NCBI GenBank assembly: GCA_965662745.1
Contig: CBFIJK010000006.1
Coordinates: forward strand, 26,971-90,970
Direction of reading: 5' to 3'
Length of the DNA: 64,000 bases
From: Anianibacter sp965662745
Lineage (GTDB): Bacteria; Pseudomonadota; Alphaproteobacteria; Rhodobacterales; Rhodobacteraceae
Under the pieces are notes generated by a model. The model did no database searches. It had not been told where the DNA came from and saw nothing but the letters and a program-made list of their open reading frames with translations. A program made the translations under genes and the position numbers. Shown here piece by piece: positions 52,325 to 60,998 of this stretch. Positions within the stretch are counted from its first letter, which is position 1, and each line of letters opens with the position of its first letter.

Positions 52325-52491
52325 CCGAACACGCTGCGCAATCGCCCGGAACGCTCGGCACCGCCCGGTCCATGGAAGACGGGCTTGGCGCCGGAGAGAA
52401 CGACCTGAGCGCCTATTTCCACAAGGAGTTCGGCGGCGAGGGCCGGAAAGCCTATGACAATGGGCGCGCCACGCCTGCAGTGCCGGAGTGA
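52321..52491 (+). CDS. Hidden 56-residue protein between ATPase and VOC genes
   Basis: Direct translation gives a 56-residue protein starting in the ATGA overlap with the ATPase stop and ending five bases before the VOC ATG. It contains SMEDGLGAGENDLSAYFHKE and FGGEGRKAYDNGRATP. No signal or membrane segment. The tight coupling on both sides argues that it is real; no family recognised. Confidence 0.65.
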   Translation: MTEHAAQSPGTLGTARSMEDGLGAGENDLSAYFHKEFGGEGRKAYDNGRATPAVPE

Positions 52492-52495
52492 CGTC

Positions 52496-52975
52496 ATGCA
52501 AGCGTCCGTACGCGGGTTCGATATCAGAGGACTGGGCGAAGTTGCGATCCGCTGCGCCGATGTGGGCGCAATGCTGCGATTTTACCGCGATATGCTTGGG
52601 CTCGAGGTTCTGTCCGGCGATGAAGACAGCAGCATCGTATTCCTGAAGACCGGCGGCGCAGGCCATGCGGGGCATACGCAGGTTCTGGCACTGTTCGCCC
52701 CTGACGCTGGCAGGCCTGACATCCACCCACACGGGGCTTCGGCGCCGGTGACGGGCGCGGCATCCTCGCTGCATCACATCGCGCTGAACGTGGATTTCGC
52801 GGCGCAGGAGGCCGCGATGGACTGGTACGCGGAGCACGGAATTGAGTACTCGGTCCAGCAGTTCGGCTGGATCGGCTGGCGCGGGGTCTTCACCCGCGAT
52901 CCCGAAGGAAACACGGTCGAACTGGTGGCATTTGACGCCACCATGCTCGACCAGCCGCAACCCATGGAGGGCTGA
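52496..52975 (+). CDS. VOC (glyoxalase/dioxygenase-fold) protein
   Basis: A 159-residue protein with the vicinal-oxygen-chelate fold. VAIRCADVGAMLRFYRDMLG starts the first module, SLHHIALNVDFAAQEAAMDW with a metal-type His starts the second, and FTRDPEGNTVELVAFD with Glu closes it. Could be an epimerase, a lyase or a dioxygenase on the pathway intermediate. Starts five bases after the 56-residue gene and ends two bases before the HisD-family gene. Confidence 0.82.
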   Translation: MQASVRGFDIRGLGEVAIRCADVGAMLRFYRDMLGLEVLSGDEDSSIVFLKTGGAGHAGHTQVLALFAPDAGRPDIHPHGASAPVTGAASSLHHIALNVDFAAQEAAMDWYAEHGIEYSVQQFGWIGWRGVFTRDPEGNTVELVAFDATMLDQPQPMEG

Positions 52976-52977
52976 GC

Positions 52978-54303
52978 GTGGCCGAACATCTGAAGACTGC
53001 CAAATCCGAAGCCGACCGCGCCGACGATGATTCCAAGGTGCGCGAGGTCGTAGAGACGACCCTGCGCCAGATCGAAGAGCGCGGCGATGCTGCTGTGCGC
53101 GAGCTGGCCGCGAAGTTCGACAATTACACGCCGGACAGCTTTCGCTTGTCGCAGTATGAAATCGACGCGCTGATCGGCGAATTGACCGAACAGGAACTCC
53201 ACGACATCATCTTTGCGCAGGAACAGGTGCGCAATTTCGCCCAGGCCCAGCGAGATTCGATGCTGGATATTGAGATCGAAACGATGCCGGGCGTGGTCCT
53301 CGGGCACAAGAACATCCCGGTGCAATCGGTGGGCTGTTATGTGCCGGGCGGCAAGTTCCCCATGGTCGCCTCGGCCCATATGTCGGTCGCAACCGCTTCG
53401 GTCGCCGGGGTGCCTCGCATCATCGCCTGCACCCCGCCCTTCAAGGGCAAGCCGAACCCGGCGGTAATCGCCGCGATGCATCTGGGCGGCGCGCATGAGA
53501 TCTACGTTCTGGGCGGCATTCAGGCCGTGGGCGCCATGGCCATCGGAACCGAAACGATCCAGCCCGTGGACATGCTCGTCGGTCCCGGCAATGCCTTTGT
53601 CGCCGAAGCCAAACGCCAGCTTTATGGGCGCGTTGGGATCGACCTTTTTGCCGGACCGACAGAGACGATGGTGATCGCGGATAAGACCGTCGATGCCGAG
53701 ATGTGCGCGACCGATCTCTTGGGTCAGGCCGAACACGGATACAACTCGCCTGCGGTTCTGGTGACGAACTCGCGCAAGCTGGCCGAAGAGACATTGGCAG
53801 AGATCGACCGGATCCTGAAAATCCTGCCCACCGCCGAGACCGCCAGCGCGTCCTGGCGCGACTATGGCGAGGTGATCCTGTGCGCTGACCATGACGAGAT
53901 GCTGGCCGTCGCCAACGACATCGCATCCGAACATGTACAGGTGATGACCGACCGCGACGACTGGTATCTCGACAACATGCACAGCTATGGCGCGCTGTTC
54001 CTTGGGCCCCGGACCAATGTGTCCAATGGCGACAAGATCATCGGCACGAACCATACGCTGCCCACCAAGAAGGCGGGGCGCTATACCGGCGGGCTTTGGG
54101 TCGGCAAGTTCCTGAAGACCCACAGCTATCAGAGGATCACGACCGACGAGGCGGCGGCGAAGATCGGCGCCTATGGGTCGCGGCTGTGCATCCTCGAAGG
54201 CTTTGTCGGCCATGCCGAGCAATGCAACCTGCGCGTCCGCCGCTATGGCGGACGGAACATCCCTTACGGCGCAGCGGTGCCGCATCAGGACGCGGCTGAA
54301 TGA
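52978..54303 (+). CDS. Histidinol-dehydrogenase-family dehydrogenase (not hisD of histidine synthesis)
   Basis: A 441-residue zinc and NAD-dependent dehydrogenase. GCYVPGGKFPMVASAHM, DLFAGPTETMVIAD, the zinc ligands in LLGQAEHGYNS (Gln, His), Asp in NGDKIIGTNHTLPT and His in GFVGHAEQCNLR are all kept, as are the catalytic Glu-His in ASEHVQVM. Such paralogues oxidise alcohols other than histidinol; HpsN of sulfopropanediol degradation is one. No other his genes are near and a sugar-type importer is, so a catabolic polyol-like substrate is likely. GTG start. Confidence 0.85.
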   Translation: MAEHLKTAKSEADRADDDSKVREVVETTLRQIEERGDAAVRELAAKFDNYTPDSFRLSQYEIDALIGELTEQELHDIIFAQEQVRNFAQAQRDSMLDIEIETMPGVVLGHKNIPVQSVGCYVPGGKFPMVASAHMSVATASVAGVPRIIACTPPFKGKPNPAVIAAMHLGGAHEIYVLGGIQAVGAMAIGTETIQPVDMLVGPGNAFVAEAKRQLYGRVGIDLFAGPTETMVIADKTVDAEMCATDLLGQAEHGYNSPAVLVTNSRKLAEETLAEIDRILKILPTAETASASWRDYGEVILCADHDEMLAVANDIASEHVQVMTDRDDWYLDNMHSYGALFLGPRTNVSNGDKIIGTNHTLPTKKAGRYTGGLWVGKFLKTHSYQRITTDEAAAKIGAYGSRLCILEGFVGHAEQCNLRVRRYGGRNIPYGAAVPHQDAAE

Positions 54304-54334
54304 CCAGCATGGCAAAGTGCGAGAGGTCCACGCC

Positions 54335-55366
54335 ATGACAGGCGATTTGCGCGCGGCGATCCGGCCCTTTCAGGCGGCTCTCGCAACGGCGAGCGACGAT
54401 GCGCGTAGCGTTCTGGATCAAGTCTTTGCCCCGGATGCGCGGCTTCAGCTTTGCCATCCTTTCGGCGAAACAACCGGCGCGCAGATTTGGAAGACACTCT
54501 ACGCGCCGCTTCTGGCGGCGATGCCGGATCTGGAACGGCGCGATCTTATCGTGCTTGAGGGCACGACCCCAGGGGGGCAGGACTGGATCGGTTGCATGGG
54601 CAATTACATGGGCACGTTCCTGCGCCCATGGCTCGACATTCCGCCGACCGGGCATCTTGTCCATATGCGCTATCATGAGTTCTTTCGCATCGAGAACGGC
54701 CGCGTGACCGAAGCGCAGGTGATCTGGGATATTCCCGAGGTCATGATGCAGGCGGGTGCCTGGCCGATGGCGCCGCAACTGGGCAAGCTGATCTGCACGC
54801 CCGGCCCCATGCCGCAGGACGGCCTGCGCACGAGCGGCGACGGACAGGCTGCACTGGATCACGTGATCGCCATGCTGACGGACCTTTGTCGGCACCCGGC
54901 CGAAGGCGGGCCCGAAGTGATGAACCTCGAACGCTACTGGCACCCGCGTTTCAACTGGTATGGGCCGACCGGAATCGGCACCTGCCGTGGGCGCGCGGGC
55001 TTTCGCGGCTGGCACCAGATCCCGTTCCTGCGCGCCATGCCCGACCGCAAGCTCGACGCCATGGGCGACCTGATGTCCCATTGGTTCGCGCAAGGCGACT
55101 ATGTCTGCGAAACCGGCTGGCCGAATATGCGACTGACGTTGACGGATGACGGCTGGATGGGGATCGCACCGGCTGGGCGCGAGGTGCTGCTACGCAGCCT
55201 TGATTTCTGGCGCCTCGAAGACGGATTGATCCGCGAGAACTGGGTGCTTGTCGATCTGCTGGATGTTTATGCTCAAATCGGTGTCGATGTCTTCGCGCGC
55301 CTGAGGGAATTCAACAAGGCGCGCAGCCTTGCCCCCATCGCGCTACCTGAAGGAGCCTTTCAATGA
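54335..55366 (+). CDS. Double-domain NTF2/SnoaL-like protein, copy 2
   Basis: A 343-residue protein with two NTF2-like halves. The first has LDQVFAPDARLQLCHPFGET and GTFLRPWLDIPPTGHLVHMR; the second has RYWHPRFNWYGPTGIGTCRG, FRGWHQIPFLRAMPDRK and WFAQGDYVCETGWPNMR then ENWVLVDLLDVYAQIGVDVF. The last block aligns with the C-terminus of copy 1 (WIFIDIPHFLMMQGVDIL), so they are paralogues. GAGAGG precedes the ATG at 54335. Stop overlaps the SDR ATG. Confidence 0.75.
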   Translation: MTGDLRAAIRPFQAALATASDDARSVLDQVFAPDARLQLCHPFGETTGAQIWKTLYAPLLAAMPDLERRDLIVLEGTTPGGQDWIGCMGNYMGTFLRPWLDIPPTGHLVHMRYHEFFRIENGRVTEAQVIWDIPEVMMQAGAWPMAPQLGKLICTPGPMPQDGLRTSGDGQAALDHVIAMLTDLCRHPAEGGPEVMNLERYWHPRFNWYGPTGIGTCRGRAGFRGWHQIPFLRAMPDRKLDAMGDLMSHWFAQGDYVCETGWPNMRLTLTDDGWMGIAPAGREVLLRSLDFWRLEDGLIRENWVLVDLLDVYAQIGVDVFARLREFNKARSLAPIALPEGAFQ

Positions 55367-56127
55367 CCCTGCCCCGCACACCGTCCTTCCGCCTCGACGG
55401 GCGCCGCGCCCTTGTGGCCGGCGCGTCTTCCGGTATCGGCGAGGGCTGCGCCGTGGCGCTTGCCGAAGCGGGGGCCGAGGTCGTGCTGGTCGCACGGTCC
55501 GCCGACAAGCTGGAGGCGCTGCAAAAGGCGATGGCAGCCGAGGGCTGGAGCGCGCGGGCGCTGCCGCTCGATGTCACCGATATCGCGGCGACGGCAAAGG
55601 CGGTTGCGGATCACGGGCCATTCGACGTGCTCGTGAACTCGGCGGGGCTGGCGCGGCACAGCGCGCTGACGGACACCACGGCGGACGACTACGATGCGGT
55701 CACCGATTTGAATGTCCGCGCCGCCTATTTCCTGACGCAGGCCGTGGCCAAGGGCCTCTTGAGCGCGGGCAAGCCCGGCAGCCTGATCAACATCTCGTCC
55801 CAGATGGCCCATGTCGGCGGGATCGACCGGGCGGTCTACTGCGCGACGAAACACGCGGTGGAAGGTTTCACCAAGGCCATGGCCATTGAGCTTGGTCCAA
55901 GCCGCATCCGCATCAACACGATCTGTCCGACTTTCATCCGCACGCCGCTGACCGAACCGACCTTCGATGATCCCGAGCGGGTGAAATGGGTTGAAAGCAA
56001 GATCAAGCTGGGCCGCACCGGCGTGGTCGAGGATATCATGGGCGCCGTCACCTACCTTGCCTCGGACGCCTCGGCACTTGTGACGGGCAGCTCATTGCTC
56101 GTGGATGGAGGCTGGACAGCGGAATGA
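55363..56127 (+). CDS. Short-chain dehydrogenase/reductase
   Basis: A 254-residue NAD(P)-dependent oxidoreductase. The cofactor loop is VAGASSGIGEGCAVALAEAG, NSAGLARHS is the NAG-type motif, the catalytic Ser is in NISSQMAHVGG, Tyr and Lys in VYCATKHAVEGF, and the C-terminus has SSLLVDGGWTAE. Classic SDR of the FabG-like group, likely oxidising a sugar or polyol intermediate. ATGA overlaps on both sides. Confidence 0.92.
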   Translation: MTLPRTPSFRLDGRRALVAGASSGIGEGCAVALAEAGAEVVLVARSADKLEALQKAMAAEGWSARALPLDVTDIAATAKAVADHGPFDVLVNSAGLARHSALTDTTADDYDAVTDLNVRAAYFLTQAVAKGLLSAGKPGSLINISSQMAHVGGIDRAVYCATKHAVEGFTKAMAIELGPSRIRINTICPTFIRTPLTEPTFDDPERVKWVESKIKLGRTGVVEDIMGAVTYLASDASALVTGSSLLVDGGWTAE

Positions 56128-57140
56128 CGGGGCGGATCACATCGATGGATGTGGCGAAACGGGCCGGCGTCAGCCAGTCCGCTGTCAGCCGTGTGTTTTC
56201 CGGTGCCTCGGCGAGTGCCGCCACAGCGGAAAAGGTGCGCAAGGCGGCGGCTGACCTTGGGTATCAGCCGAACCCGTTTGCCCGCGCGATGATCACCGGG
56301 CGCAGCGGAATCATCGGCCTCGTCGTCGCCTACATGGAAAACCAGTTCTATCCAGCCGCGCTTGATCTGATGTCGCGCAGGCTGCAAGAGCGTGGATACC
56401 GTATCCTGATCTTCACCGTCGGCAACGATCCGGCGGAAATCGAAAGCGTCGTGCAGGACATGACGGCCTACCGCGTCGACGGGATCGTGACGGCGTCAGT
56501 GGGCATGACGAACGATTTGACGCAGCGCTGCGCCGACGCGCGTATTCCTATCGTCATGTTCAACCGCGCGCAGGATGGCGGTGGACTGTCCTCGGTCACC
56601 TCGGCCAATGTCGATGGTGGACGCAGGGTCGCCGAATTCCTGATCGCCGCCGGGCACACGCAGATCGCGCATATCTCGGGCTGGCAGGGATCATCCACGG
56701 GGCGCGACCGCTTGCGCGGCTTCCTTGATGCGCTGGATGCTGCCGAGATGGAGCCGTTCGCGGTGGTCGAAGGCCATTACGACCGCGAAAGCGCGTCCGA
56801 GGCAGCGCGCGACCTGATGATGCGGGAAAACGCGCCAGACGCGATCTTCGTAGGCAACGATCACATGGCCTTCGCCGTGCTTGACACGCTGCGCGAAGAG
56901 CTTGGCCTCAACGTGCCGCAGGACGTGTCCGTGATCGGCTATGACGACGTGCCGCTCGCTTCATGGGGGGCCTACAACCTGACGACCGTGCGCCAGCCGC
57001 TGAACCGGATGGTGGATGCGACGGTCAACACGCTGCTTGCGCAGATCACCGATCCAGAACGCCCCGCGCAGCGCATTCATATCGAGGGGCCGCTTATCGT
57101 TCGCGGCACGGCCCGCCGCCCAGCAGGATGGAAAGAGTGA
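56124..57140 (+). CDS. LacI-family transcriptional regulator
   Basis: A 338-residue regulator. HTH at the N-terminus (SMDVAKRAGVSQSAVSRVFS), hinge helix region KAAADLGYQPNPFARAM, and a periplasmic-binding-protein-like sensor domain with GLVVAYMENQFYP, DGIVTASVGM, FNRAQDGGGLSSV, GNDHMAFAVLD and SVIGYDDVPLASWGAYN. It is the only regulator of the locus and should bind the TGCA-core dyads between 51050 and 51278. Starts in the SDR stop; its TGA lies in the next GTG start. Confidence 0.92.
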   Translation: MTGRITSMDVAKRAGVSQSAVSRVFSGASASAATAEKVRKAAADLGYQPNPFARAMITGRSGIIGLVVAYMENQFYPAALDLMSRRLQERGYRILIFTVGNDPAEIESVVQDMTAYRVDGIVTASVGMTNDLTQRCADARIPIVMFNRAQDGGGLSSVTSANVDGGRRVAEFLIAAGHTQIAHISGWQGSSTGRDRLRGFLDALDAAEMEPFAVVEGHYDRESASEAARDLMMRENAPDAIFVGNDHMAFAVLDTLREELGLNVPQDVSVIGYDDVPLASWGAYNLTTVRQPLNRMVDATVNTLLAQITDPERPAQRIHIEGPLIVRGTARRPAGWKE

Positions 57141-58108
57141 CCTATTCCAACAGCTTCGCCGATTTTCCCGCCTACATCATCGGCATCACCAAAGAGATCT
57201 GGGAAGATCGCGGCGTCGAGACGCTGAACCGCTATTACGCCGATGATATCGTGGTGCGCTCTCCGATGGGGATCCAGCGCGGCAATCAGGCGGTGATCGC
57301 CTCGACCATGGCAACGATCCATGAATTTCCCGACCGCCAGCTCTTTGGCGAGGATGTCATCTGGTCGAATTCGCCCGAGCATGGGCATCTGTCCTCGCAC
57401 CGGCTGATCACCAGCGCGACACACACGCAGGACGGGCAGTTCGGCCCCGCGACCGGCAAACCCTGGACGGTGCGCGTCATCGCCGACTGTGCGGCCAGGG
57501 GCGAGACGATCTATGACGAATGGCTGGTGCGCGACTATGGCGGCATTGTCCGCGCGCTAGGGATGGACCCGCGCGCCTATGCCGCCGGTCTCATCGAAGC
57601 CGAGGGCGGGCCGGACAGCGCGTCGATGCCCTTCCTGCCTGAAAACGATATCGACGGCGGCTATCACGGACGCGGTAACGACAACGCATGGGGCGCGCGC
57701 TATGCAGAGACGCTGACCCGGATCTTGGACAAGGATTTCGCGCATATCCTGACCGATTACGACCGCGCGGTGATCGGTGACTATGCTGGAGGGCAGCAAA
57801 CGCTGGGGCGCGATGCGGCCTGTGCATTCTGGGTCGGCCTGCGTTCGTCCTTCCCAAGCGCGACCTTCACTATTCACCACCAGATCGGGATGGAGGCCGA
57901 CATGCAGCCGCCACGCGCCTCGGTCCGCTGGTCGCTGGACGGCACCCATGATGGCTGGGGCAGCTTTGGCCGCCCAACCGGGAAACGCGTGCATGTAATG
58001 GGCATGAGCCATGCCGAATTCGGCCCCTGGGGCCTGCGCCGCGAATACAGCTACTACGACGAAATCGCGATCTGGAAACAGATCCTGATCCAGACGGGTA
58101 GTGCATGA
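57137..58108 (+). CDS. Double-domain NTF2/SnoaL-like protein, copy 3
   Basis: A 323-residue protein with two NTF2-like halves: EIWEDRGVETLNRYYADDIV and SPMGIQRGNQAVIAST in the first; ILDKDFAHILTDYDRAVIGD and IHHQIGMEADMQPPRASVRW plus MGMSHAEFGPWGLRREYSYY in the second. It is further from copies 1 and 2 than they are from each other. The GTG at 57137, overlapping the regulator stop, is preferred because AGGA lies eight bases upstream; an ATG at 57128 is the alternative. Confidence 0.72.
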   Translation: MTYSNSFADFPAYIIGITKEIWEDRGVETLNRYYADDIVVRSPMGIQRGNQAVIASTMATIHEFPDRQLFGEDVIWSNSPEHGHLSSHRLITSATHTQDGQFGPATGKPWTVRVIADCAARGETIYDEWLVRDYGGIVRALGMDPRAYAAGLIEAEGGPDSASMPFLPENDIDGGYHGRGNDNAWGARYAETLTRILDKDFAHILTDYDRAVIGDYAGGQQTLGRDAACAFWVGLRSSFPSATFTIHHQIGMEADMQPPRASVRWSLDGTHDGWGSFGRPTGKRVHVMGMSHAEFGPWGLRREYSYYDEIAIWKQILIQTGSA

Positions 58109-58154
58109 TGCGCCCTGCCCCGTTCCACCGTTTCACAGGCCGAAGGACAACCCC

Positions 58155-59105
58155 ATGACCGCGCCAACGACCGTCCGCTACGGCGAGCTTATCCCGTGCA
58201 AGACCGCCTTCATCGACGCGCACACGCCCGGGTCGAACCAGAAAGAGAATTTCACCATCATAGGCGGCGGCGTCTCTGAATCGGCCGATCAGCATGTACA
58301 CATCACCACGCCACACGGGTTCAATATCGGCGCGGCGGGACAACCACCACGGTGCCGCAATTCGTTGCATTCGCACCGCACCGCCGAGGTGTTCTTTGTC
58401 CTCTCGGGCCGCTGGCGGTTCTTCTGGGGCCGTTGGGGCGACGCTGGCGAGGTGATCCTTGAACAGGGCGACATCATCAACATCCCCACAGGCATCTTCC
58501 GGGGCTTTGAGAATGTTGGCACCGATTACGGGATGATCATGGCGATCCTTGGCGGCGACGATGCGGGCGGCGGCGTGATCTGGGCGCCGCAGGTGATCGA
58601 GGACGCCAAGGATCACGGGTTGATCCTTGCTGAGACGGGCAAGCTCTACGACACCAAGAAGGGCGAGTCGCTGCCCGATGGCGTCGGGCCTATGCCGCTT
58701 TTGTCCGACGACGAATTGAGCCAGTTCGAGGAACTGACCCCCGCCGAAGTCATCGGCTGGGGCGTGCGCCGCTACAACGACATGGCCGCTCTGGCGAAAG
58801 AGACGGCCTGCAAGGTGATCGGCAAGACCGGCATCATCCACGATGCGCCGGGCTTTGAGGTTGATCTGCTGACCCGGTCCTCGGCCCGCGAAGAGATGCA
58901 CGCCCATGACCGTCCCTCGGTCCTGATGCCTGTGCGCGGGCATTGGCGCGTATCCTGGCCCGGCGGATCCGAGGTTCTGGCGCCCGGCGACACCATGTCG
59001 ATTCCGGCAGATCTCGACCACAACGCCCTGCCCGCGATGACCGGAGAGGCGGCGCTCTATCATGTCATCGCGACGGACGATCCGCCCGGTCCGAGCCTTC
59101 GGTGA
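58155..59105 (+). CDS. Bicupin protein
   Basis: A 316-residue double cupin. The first barrel has SLHSHRTAEVFFVLSGRWRF with His and Glu metal ligands and DIINIPTGIFRGFENVG; the second has EEMHAHDRPSVLMPVRGHW and DTMSIPADLDHNALPA. Overall layout resembles gentisate-1,2-dioxygenase-like bicupins, but ring cleavage cannot be assumed. Ends about 80 bases before the HAD-fold gene. Confidence 0.8.
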   Translation: MTAPTTVRYGELIPCKTAFIDAHTPGSNQKENFTIIGGGVSESADQHVHITTPHGFNIGAAGQPPRCRNSLHSHRTAEVFFVLSGRWRFFWGRWGDAGEVILEQGDIINIPTGIFRGFENVGTDYGMIMAILGGDDAGGGVIWAPQVIEDAKDHGLILAETGKLYDTKKGESLPDGVGPMPLLSDDELSQFEELTPAEVIGWGVRRYNDMAALAKETACKVIGKTGIIHDAPGFEVDLLTRSSAREEMHAHDRPSVLMPVRGHWRVSWPGGSEVLAPGDTMSIPADLDHNALPAMTGEAALYHVIATDDPPGPSLR

Positions 59106-59185
59106 CGAAATGTGGAGAATGCCGGGAACTTTGCGAGGGCGCGGGGCGATGACCATGGTCATTGCACCCCTACCGGAGCCTTTTC

Positions 59186-59836
59186 ATGCCCGCATTTCTC
59201 ATCGGATCCATCGGCGTTCTGGCCGAAACCTCGGACATTCAGCGCCAGGCCTTCAACGCCGCCTTTGCAGAGGCGGGGCTGGATTGGAACTGGTCACAGG
59301 ACGAGTACGCAAAGTTGCTGCGCGCCTCGGGCGGAAAGCAGCGGATCGCGGAATATGCGAGCGCCCGGGGCGAGGAAGTGGACGCTGCAGCGATCCATGC
59401 CCGCAAGAGCGCGCTGTTTCAGGATGCGCTCGCCAAAGGCCTGTCCCCGCGCGACGGGGTGAAAGACACGCTGGAGGCGGCGAAAGGCGCGGGCTGGCAG
59501 ATCGGTTTTGTGACCGGAACATCGGCAGGCAATGTCGAAGCGATCCTGACGGCCACCGGGATCGAACGCGCGCTCTTCGACATCGTGACGGATGCCGACG
59601 CCGTACAGAACGCCAAGCCGGCCCCGGACATCTACCGCCATGCGCTGGATCAGCTTGGCGCGGATGCCGCGGCATCGATCGCGGTCGAGGACAACCCGGA
59701 TGGCGTCGCCTCGGCCAAGGCAGCGGGTCTAACCTGCCTCGCCTTCCCGGGCGCGCTGCATACCGCATCGGATTTCAGCGCGTCGGACCGCACGGTGACG
59801 CGGCTGTCGCCAGACGATATTCCCACCTCCTCGTGA
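59186..59836 (+). CDS. HAD-fold protein lacking the catalytic aspartates
   Basis: A 216-residue protein of the HAD/CbbY-like group: cap region about 15-90, FVTGTSAGNVEAIL, NAKPAPDIYRHALDQL and VEDNPDGVASAKAAG, which carry the usual Thr/Ser, Lys and acidic loops. The first motif, normally hDxDGTL with the nucleophile Asp, is FLIGSIGVLAET here, so both aspartates are absent. It probably does not make the phospho-aspartyl intermediate. The ATG at 59186 follows CGGAG; an earlier in-frame TTG at 59162 would not restore the motif. Confidence 0.8.
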   Translation: MPAFLIGSIGVLAETSDIQRQAFNAAFAEAGLDWNWSQDEYAKLLRASGGKQRIAEYASARGEEVDAAAIHARKSALFQDALAKGLSPRDGVKDTLEAAKGAGWQIGFVTGTSAGNVEAILTATGIERALFDIVTDADAVQNAKPAPDIYRHALDQLGADAAASIAVEDNPDGVASAKAAGLTCLAFPGALHTASDFSASDRTVTRLSPDDIPTSS

Positions 59837-59873
59837 CCTGCTCGGGTCATGGGGCCTTATCTGGAGGAAACCC

Positions 59874-60998
59874 ATGACACGAGTTCTCACAACACATGTC
59901 GGCAGCCTGCCGCGCAGCCAGAAGGTCGTCGATTTCATCTTCGCCCGCGAGAAGGGCGAGGTGTTCGACCAAAACGCCTTTGACGCCGCGATGACCGAGG
60001 GCGTTTCGCATGTCGTGGGGCGTCAGGTCGAGGCGGGCATCGACATCGTGTCGGATGGCGAAACGTCGAAGATCAGTTATGCCACCTACGTAAAGGACCG
60101 CTACACCGGCTTCGACGGCGACAGCCCGCGCAACGCGCCGGCCGATCTGAAGATGTTTCCCAGCTTTCTGGAACGGCTCGCCAATGATGGCGGCACGCCG
60201 ACCTATGCGCGCCCAATGTGCGTGGGCGAGGTGAGATCCAAGGGCCAGGGGGAACTGGAAAAGGACATCGCGAACCTCAAGGCCGCGATGGAGGAACATG
60301 GCGCCACACGCGGCTTCATGAACGCGGCAAGCCCCGGCGTGATCTCGCTTTTCCTGCAGAACGACTACTACAAGACACGCGAGGCGTATCTTGCTGCGCT
60401 CGCCGATGCGATGAAGGCCGAATACGAAACGATCGTCGCCTCGGGGCTCGATCTGCAGCTCGATTGCCCGGACCTCGCCCTGTCGCGCCACATGCTGTTC
60501 AACGACCTGTCGGACGAGGAATTCCTGAAGGTCGCCGCCAGCCATGTCGAGGCGCTGAACCACGCGCTATCGGATGTCGATCCGGCCAAGGTGCGCGTGC
60601 ATATCTGCTGGGGCAATTACGAAGGCCCCCATGTCTGCGACATCCCCATGGCCAAGATGTTCGACACGCTGATGTCCGTGCCTGCGCAATCGGTCCTCTT
60701 CGAGACCTCGAATCCGCGCCATGGCCACGAATGGGCCGTCTTCCGCGACCGCAAGGCCGACATCCCGGACGACAAGGTCCTTGTGCCAGGGGTCGTGGAC
60801 AGCACGACGAATTTCGTCGAACACCCGGAACTGGTCGCACAACGCATCGCCCGCTTCACCGATATCGTCGGCGCAGAGCGTGTGATCGCAGGCAGTGATT
60901 GCGGCTTTGGCACTTTCGCGGGCTTCGGCGCGGTCGATCCCGAAATCGCCTGGGCGAAGCTGGCAACACTGGCCGCAGGCGCGCACGCGGCGACGTGA
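59874..60998 (+). CDS. Cobalamin-independent methionine synthase-like (MetE C-terminal family) protein
   Basis: A 374-residue TIM-barrel zinc protein of the MetE-C/UROD superfamily. THVGSLPRSQKVVDFIF at the start, GIDIVSDGETSKIS, LDLQLDCPDLA, the zinc ligands in VRVHICWGNYEGPH (His, Cys) and GSDCGFGTFAGFG (Cys). It lacks the N-terminal half of true MetE, so it is not a full methionine synthase. Members transfer thiol- or methyl-linked groups, for example epoxyalkane:coenzyme M transferase. A GGAGG motif precedes the ATG. Stop overlaps the hydrolase GTG. Confidence 0.85.
   Translation: MTRVLTTHVGSLPRSQKVVDFIFAREKGEVFDQNAFDAAMTEGVSHVVGRQVEAGIDIVSDGETSKISYATYVKDRYTGFDGDSPRNAPADLKMFPSFLERLANDGGTPTYARPMCVGEVRSKGQGELEKDIANLKAAMEEHGATRGFMNAASPGVISLFLQNDYYKTREAYLAALADAMKAEYETIVASGLDLQLDCPDLALSRHMLFNDLSDEEFLKVAASHVEALNHALSDVDPAKVRVHICWGNYEGPHVCDIPMAKMFDTLMSVPAQSVLFETSNPRHGHEWAVFRDRKADIPDDKVLVPGVVDSTTNFVEHPELVAQRIARFTDIVGAERVIAGSDCGFGTFAGFGAVDPEIAWAKLATLAAGAHAAT

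Noticed and set aside
52978..54303. hisD of histidine biosynthesis
   Set aside because: No other his genes, a catabolic context with ABC importer and SDR, and paralogue-type sequence around the substrate loop.
52774..54336. Minus-strand frame of 520 codons
   Set aside because: Opposite the HisD-family gene with its intact catalytic residues; no motifs of its own.
57870..59162. Minus-strand frame of 430 codons
   Set aside because: Opposite SnoaL copy 3 and the bicupin gene; shadow-like composition.
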